From Candidatus Faecalibacterium faecipullorum (GTDB lineage: Bacteria; Bacillota; Clostridia; Oscillospirales; Ruminococcaceae): a stretch of DNA of 16,932 nucleotides. Below are positions 13,550 through 16,932 of the stretch, piece by piece. The stretch is taken from contig DWXX01000052.1 of assembly GCA_019118985.1 (NCBI GenBank), positions 1-16,932 on the forward strand. The letters run 5' to 3'. The position numbers and the translations under genes were made by a program. Each line of letters opens with the position of its first letter. The first letter of the stretch is position 1. The notes below the pieces were generated by a model. That model did not search any database and was not told the origin of the DNA. It was given only the letters and a program-made list of their open reading frames with translations.

Positions 13550-14604
13550 GAAGCAAAATGAGACTGACCGGCCTGCTGGTCCTGGTGGCCATGATGCTGC
13601 TTGCCGGGGTCTACCTGCTGCTGGGCGGCGGCGAAAAGCCGGTCACCCTACGGGGCTATGTGGGCGGCGAGAAGATCGACCTGCTGGACGACTCTGCCGT
13701 CCAGGACATCCTCGAGCGGAAATACCGCCTGACCCTCGATTACGTCAAGGCGGGTTCCCTCGACATGGTGACGGCCGACCACGCCGGGCGAGACTTCCTC
13801 TTTCCGTCCAGCCAGAATGCACTGGAATACTACCAGCAGGTATGCGGCTCGCCCCAGCGCAGCGAGATCATCTTCAACACCCCCCTCGTCCTGTACACCC
13901 GCCGGCCCATTCTGGAAGCCTTCCAGGCGAGGGGGCTGGTACAGGAGCAGGACGGCTGCTACTGCATCGACATGGCCGGCCTGGTGGCCGAGATCGAAGC
14001 CGGCGTCACCTGGGCCGACCTTGGCCTGCCCGAGTTGTACGGCACGGTAGCGGTCAACACCACCGACCCCCGGCGCTCCAACTCCGGCAACCTGTTCGCC
14101 GGGCTGATCGCCAACGTCCTCTGCGGCGGCGTAGCGGACCAGAGCAACATCGAAAGCGTGCTGCCCCGCCTGCGGGCCATCTTCGATCGGCTGGGCTACA
14201 TGGAATCCTCTTCGGCCGACCTGTTCGACCAGTTCCTCAAGATGGGGATGGGGGCCAAGCCCATCATCGCCGGTTATGAGAATCAGCTGTTGGAATTTGC
14301 CATCCAGAACCCCGACGACTGGGCAAAGCTCGGAGGAGACATCGTCATGCTCTACCCCACGCCGACGGTCTGGTCCTCCCACATCTACATCGCGCTGGAC
14401 GAAGAGGGGGTGCGCGGCATCGACGCCCTGCTGGACGAGGAGGTCCAGCGGCTGGCCTGGGAAAAACACGGCTTCCGCACCGGCGTCGCGGGCACCGACA
14501 GCGCCGCCAGCTTTGGGGTGGAACACGTCGCCAGTTCCATCACCCGGGTGGCGCCCATCCCCAACTACGAGACGATGGAGCGGATCATCGCGTACCTTGG
14601 CTAA
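13546..14604 (+). CDS. Membrane-anchored solute-binding-like protein
   Basis: Predicted extracellular protein tethered by an N-terminal helix (about 6-26) with no lipobox Cys. The 352-aa body has the pattern of a type 2 solute-binding fold: VTLRGYVGGEKIDLL near the start, SSQNALEYYQQV, IIFNTPLVLYTRRPIL, then RRSNSGNLFAG with the same 'SNSG' loop as the first gene, and AKPIIAGYENQLLEF. It therefore looks like a paralogue of the solute-binding half of the vWA lipoprotein, without the vWA part. Its ATG overlaps the XpaC-like stop. No permease or ATPase is encoded with it, so a sensing or structural role is as likely as transport (inference). Confidence 0.8.
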   Translation: MRSKMRLTGLLVLVAMMLLAGVYLLLGGGEKPVTLRGYVGGEKIDLLDDSAVQDILERKYRLTLDYVKAGSLDMVTADHAGRDFLFPSSQNALEYYQQVCGSPQRSEIIFNTPLVLYTRRPILEAFQARGLVQEQDGCYCIDMAGLVAEIEAGVTWADLGLPELYGTVAVNTTDPRRSNSGNLFAGLIANVLCGGVADQSNIESVLPRLRAIFDRLGYMESSSADLFDQFLKMGMGAKPIIAGYENQLLEFAIQNPDDWAKLGGDIVMLYPTPTVWSSHIYIALDEEGVRGIDALLDEEVQRLAWEKHGFRTGVAGTDSAASFGVEHVASSITRVAPIPNYETMERIIAYLG

Positions 14605-14669
14605 TGCCCGGCACGCAGCTGCACAAAGCCTTCGGGGCGCCGGGAAAGGCTGTCATAAATGAAAAGCGG

Positions 14670-14706
14670 AGCGCCAGCGGCAGGACGAAACCCTGTCGCT
14701 GGCGCT
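14670..14706 (+). terminator. Rho-independent terminator of the vWA operon
   Basis: A 15-bp stem (14670-14684 with 14692-14706, one G-U pair) with a 7-nt loop, followed by TTGCTTCT. It lies 65 bp after the last gene. The T-tract is weak but the stem is very stable. Confidence 0.8.
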
Positions 14707-14770
14707 TTGCTTCTCCGTCACCTCGCCGCCCCGTCCGGATCGCGCTTTTCCTTTCATGAGATTGTTACAA

Positions 14771-14929
14771 CTAGTTTGGCATCAAGTGCTTCATGCCCTG
14801 GCTCTTGGCACCGGGGTTGTCCGAGCCGTAGCCCTCCAGCAGGTTCACCACGCCCCACACGCACAGGCCGCCGCCCAGGGCGATCACCAGAGTCTGCAAC
14901 ACATCGATAGCGTTAGTGAAAAAATCCAT
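14771..14929 (-). pseudogene. Truncated Maff2 family conjugation protein
   Basis: Maff2 proteins are small membrane proteins encoded in Firmicute conjugative elements next to virD4. The frame starts at ATG 14929 with an AGGGA sequence upstream. It encodes 52 aa opening MDFFTNAIDVLQTLVIALGG and continuing with LLEGYGSDNPGAKSQGMK. Both are hallmark Maff2 segments as I know them. It then breaks off: the usual second hydrophobic helix (about 20 more residues) is missing and an out-of-family PN-stop follows. The break is near 14780. It was once the gene after virD4, whose remnant ends 32 bp upstream. Confidence 0.82.
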
Positions 14930-14961
14930 AAATCATATTCCCTTTCTTCGGTGTAGAATTG

Positions 14962-15219
14962 TTATTGAAGGTCCATTGCTGTCAATTCGTACATCTCGAA
15001 AGGCTCATCCGGCTTTACGATGGCCGGTTTGCGTTTCATGTACCGTTCCATATCAAAGAGATATTTCTTGTCGGCGTCGGCGGTGTATTTGTAGTTGGGG
15101 TGCTTCGTCAGGTCGTACTTGTCCGAGAGGAAGGGACGCACGCCCCGCAGCATGAAGATACACTTGCCTCCGTCCATTACTGCCAATTCGTCCTGGGTCA
15201 TCAACTCTTTGCCACAATG
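14962..15219 (-). pseudogene. C-terminal remnant of VirD4/TraG conjugative coupling protein
   Basis: Only the last ~85 codons remain. The sequence contains QDELAVMDGGKC, LRGVRPFLSDKYD and KHPNYKYTADADKK, which match the end of the coupling-protein ATPase of Tn1549/CTn-type conjugative elements. It ends at a TAA (14962-14964). Upstream the frame is closed by TGA at 15220-15222, and the sequence beyond is unrelated AT-rich DNA, so the Walker motifs and membrane helices are lost. With the truncated maff2 it shows that a conjugative element was once here and was deleted from both sides, or interrupted by the accessory DNA to the right. Confidence 0.85.
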
Positions 15220-15233
15220 TCAAGCGATGAATT

Positions 15234-15274
15234 AAAAAAAGGGCAAAAAAATAGCCCCTTCTCATCATGAGAAG
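15234..15274 (-). terminator. Possible minus-strand terminator and adjacent palindrome
   Basis: On the minus strand, a GGGC/GCCC stem (15257-15254 with 15244-15241) is followed by seven T's (15240-15234). Immediately upstream lies the perfect palindrome CTTCTCAT-C-ATGAGAAG (15258-15274). The terminator stem is short. The position, between the virD4 remnant and the marR promoter, suggests the edge of an inserted segment. Confidence 0.4.
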
Positions 15275-15309
15275 AGACAAACAAGCATTTTTACTATTTG
15301 CATATTAGC

Positions 15310-15338
15310 TTGCAACGGGAAAGCATTTGCAGTATAAT
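15310..15338 (+). promoter_or_regulatory. Promoter of the marR operon
   Basis: TTGCAA (15310-15315), a 17-bp spacer, TATAAT (15333-15338). A loose dyad AGTT-N8-AACT (15339-15354) overlaps the expected start of transcription and could be the MarR operator (weak). Confidence 0.75.
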
Positions 15339-15390
15339 AGTTAAGTGCTAAACTGTATAGTAATAAACTTTTGGAAGGTGGTGATATTTG

Positions 15391-15837
15391 GTGAATCCTT
15401 GTACAGGCGACGATTTGCTCCACTCCTTGTTTCTTCTTAAAAGCTTGCTGAATTCTGAATTTGGCAAAAAAAGTGATTCCGAAGATTTGACTATGCCGGA
15501 ATATGCGTTGATGCGGCAGTTTGCTTTGGAGGATGACACCACAGACCTCACATCGGTTCGAGAATATCTGGCAGTTACGAAAGCTTCTGTGTCGCAGATG
15601 CTTGCTTCCCTTGAAAAGCGAGGGCTTTTAGTGCGGCAAATTGATCCCACTAACCGGCGGAATCTGATTGTGACGCTCACATCAGAGGGAATTGAACGGC
15701 TCCGCCAGAAAGAATTTCAAGTGGAGCGGCGGCTGCGGGAGCTATTGGCTGAGTTGGGCGAGACAGACGCCCTGCAATTCATCACGCTGATCAATAAAAT
15801 GAACACAGTTTTATCCAAGAAAAAGGAGGAACACTAA
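15391..15837 (+). CDS. MarR family transcriptional regulator
   Basis: Dimeric winged-helix regulator, typically a repressor released by phenolic or oxidant signals. The protein is 148 aa from GTG 15391, with AAGGTGGT about 8 nt upstream; an adjacent in-frame TTG at 15388 is the alternative. Residues ~50-110 hold the winged helix: LTSVREYLAVTKASVSQMLASLEKRGL is the recognition region (residues about 50-77), then DPTNRRNLIVTLT forms the wing. Helices at both ends would form the dimer interface. It directly precedes the nitroreductase with no gap between stop and start, and likely controls the operon including itself. Codon use and base composition are less GC-rich than the backbone. Confidence 0.92.
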   Translation: MNPCTGDDLLHSLFLLKSLLNSEFGKKSDSEDLTMPEYALMRQFALEDDTTDLTSVREYLAVTKASVSQMLASLEKRGLLVRQIDPTNRRNLIVTLTSEGIERLRQKEFQVERRLRELLAELGETDALQFITLINKMNTVLSKKKEEH

Positions 15838-16509
15838 ATGACGATTCAAGAAGCTATAAAAGAGCGCCACATGGTGCGTAAATATCTGGAGAAACCTATT
15901 CCGACGGAAATCGCAGCTCAATTACAGGAGCGGTTGACGGAGGATAATCAGACCAGCGGCCTGCGCCTAACCTTGGTTACCGGCAATAACGATGGTTTGG
16001 GAACGATGGCAAAGCTCATCAGTAAGAATGTGAACAATTACATTATCCTTGCCGGGCCGGACACCCCAGCTTTGGATGAGGCGCTGGGGTATTGGGGCGC
16101 AGACGCTATGCTCTTTGCGCAGACACTGGGGCTGAACAGCTGGTGGGTCGGCGGTATGTTCAATGCCAAAGGTGCAGCGAAGCATCTCACCGGCACCGGC
16201 CTGCGGGTCAACGGCGTCATCGCCGTGGGCTACGGAGCTACACAGGGGGTTCCCCATAAATCCAAAACGGCGGCAGACATCAGTTCGTATGATGGTACTG
16301 CCCCTCAATGGTTTCAGGAAGGCGTGTCGGCGCTATTGCTGGCTCCCACGGCGTTGAACAAGCAGGCATACCGTGTCAGTGGCAAGGATAATAAAGTCAC
16401 TCTCACCTGTGACAGCGGCCACTTTGCAGGGATCGACTTGGGTATTGGGAAATACCATTTTGAAGTGGGTGCGGGAAAAGACAATTATGAATGGACAGGA
16501 GCATTGTAA
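15838..16509 (+). CDS. Nitroreductase family protein
   Basis: Predicted FMN-dependent NAD(P)H oxidoreductase of the nitroreductase superfamily. The 223-aa protein begins TIQEAIKERHMVRKY, the FMN-phosphate-binding start of the family (usual form RRSVR-F). YWGADAMLFAQTLGLNSWWVGG (about 81-102) is the conserved central helix and strand. VIAVGYGATQGVPHKSKTAADI is the typical C-terminal FMN-contact region for a single domain. A further ~60 residues resemble the extended tail of the TM1586-like subgroup. AAAGGAGG precedes the ATG. The physiological substrate is unknown; the MarR neighbour suggests response to electrophiles or quinones (inference). Confidence 0.9.
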   Translation: MTIQEAIKERHMVRKYLEKPIPTEIAAQLQERLTEDNQTSGLRLTLVTGNNDGLGTMAKLISKNVNNYIILAGPDTPALDEALGYWGADAMLFAQTLGLNSWWVGGMFNAKGAAKHLTGTGLRVNGVIAVGYGATQGVPHKSKTAADISSYDGTAPQWFQEGVSALLLAPTALNKQAYRVSGKDNKVTLTCDSGHFAGIDLGIGKYHFEVGAGKDNYEWTGAL

Positions 16510-16519
16510 GGCGGTTGCG

Positions 16520-16932
16520 ATGGAAAATGAGATTCAAGTATTGCAGCACCTATTGAATGAAAGCAGATTTACACTGGTGATCACGGGCGCTGGTATCTCA
16601 GTCTCGGCGGGCATTCCAAGTATGCATGGACTGAATCTTGCGGAAACGATGCAGTTTATCTCTGTGAGACTTTTGAAAAGCGCACCGGAGCATTACTACA
16701 AGGTGGCACGCCACTCATTTCTGGATGCTATTTTTGGAAACGGCCCCACGATTGCCCATACGAAGTTAGCAGAGTTGGAAACAGAGGGAAAGATACAAGG
16801 CATCATCACGACCAATCTGGATGGTCTGCACAGCCTTGCAGGTTCTAAGAATGTGGCAGAGATTCAAGGAAGTTTCGGCGTGAATATCTGCTTAAACTGC
16901 GGAAAGCGCAAGGATGACATTCGCATTTGGAA
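16520..16932 (+). CDS. Sir2-family protein, cut by window end, with altered catalytic motifs
   Basis: NAD+-binding protein of the sirtuin superfamily; 137 codons are visible and the rest lies beyond the window. It starts at ATG 16520, 10 nt after the nitroreductase stop, with AAGGCGG upstream. TGAGISVSAGIPSMHG (22-37) is the NAD-binding GAGxS loop, but 'PDFRG' is replaced by PSMHG. TTNLDGLH (97-104) stands where TQNxDxLH is expected. AEIQGSF (113-119) stands where the catalytic 'HG' lies, so Gln116 replaces His. A zinc-site pair CLNC (124-127) follows. Normal deacetylase activity is doubtful; NAD binding or ADP-ribosyl transfer is possible (inference). Confidence 0.88.
   Translation, partial: MENEIQVLQHLLNESRFTLVITGAGISVSAGIPSMHGLNLAETMQFISVRLLKSAPEHYYKVARHSFLDAIFGNGPTIAHTKLAELETEGKIQGIITTNLDGLHSLAGSKNVAEIQGSFGVNICLNCGKRKDDIRIW

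Overview
The window looks like the genome of a GC-rich gut Firmicute, probably Oscillospiraceae/Ruminococcaceae (inference). Ribosome-binding sites are strong AGGAGG types. The backbone genes (about 5.2-14.7 kb) are very GC-rich, and both flanks are lower-GC accessory DNA with Clostridia-type mobile genes. No rRNA, tRNA, IS transposase or CRISPR array was recognised.

Region A (1 to about 4960) is most of an integrative mobilizable element of the Tn4451 kind. On the minus strand a MobV/Pre relaxase, a 68-aa protein and a large serine recombinase (cut by the left edge) form a tightly coupled operon. Further right is a double zinc-finger small protein. Inserted on the plus strand is a complete type III toxin-antitoxin locus of the CptIN kind: consensus promoter, two 48-nt antitoxin RNA repeats that fold as H-type pseudoknots, attenuating terminator and toxin gene. 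Its intergenic DNA is unusually structured. There is a tandem array of about 50-nt hairpins with AAAAA/AAAAT loops (4212-4440), three related hairpins elsewhere, two copies of a 40-bp direct repeat bracketing the toxin-antitoxin locus, and TGTACG-type dyads. At the right end there is a candidate minus-strand small RNA with its own promoter and terminator.

Region B (5179-11029, minus strand) is one operon: an ECF transporter (S component, fused double ATPase, T component), then a PHP-family phosphoesterase, an inositol-monophosphatase-family phosphatase and an RpiR/SIS regulator. The likely theme is uptake of a small nutrient and handling of a phosphorylated metabolite; the substrate cannot be read from sequence.

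Region C (11337-14604, plus strand) is a three-gene operon with overlapping start and stop codons: a lipoprotein joining a solute-binding fold to a von Willebrand A domain, an XpaC-like membrane protein, and a second membrane-anchored solute-binding-like protein. It ends at a strong terminator. No permease or ATPase accompanies it.

Region D (about 14771-15219, minus strand) is a remnant of an integrative conjugative element: the last ~80 codons of a VirD4/TraG coupling protein followed by a truncated Maff2 gene.

Region E (15310-16932, plus strand) is a lower-GC operon: MarR regulator, nitroreductase and a Sir2-family protein cut by the window end. The Sir2 protein has Gln where the catalytic His is expected.
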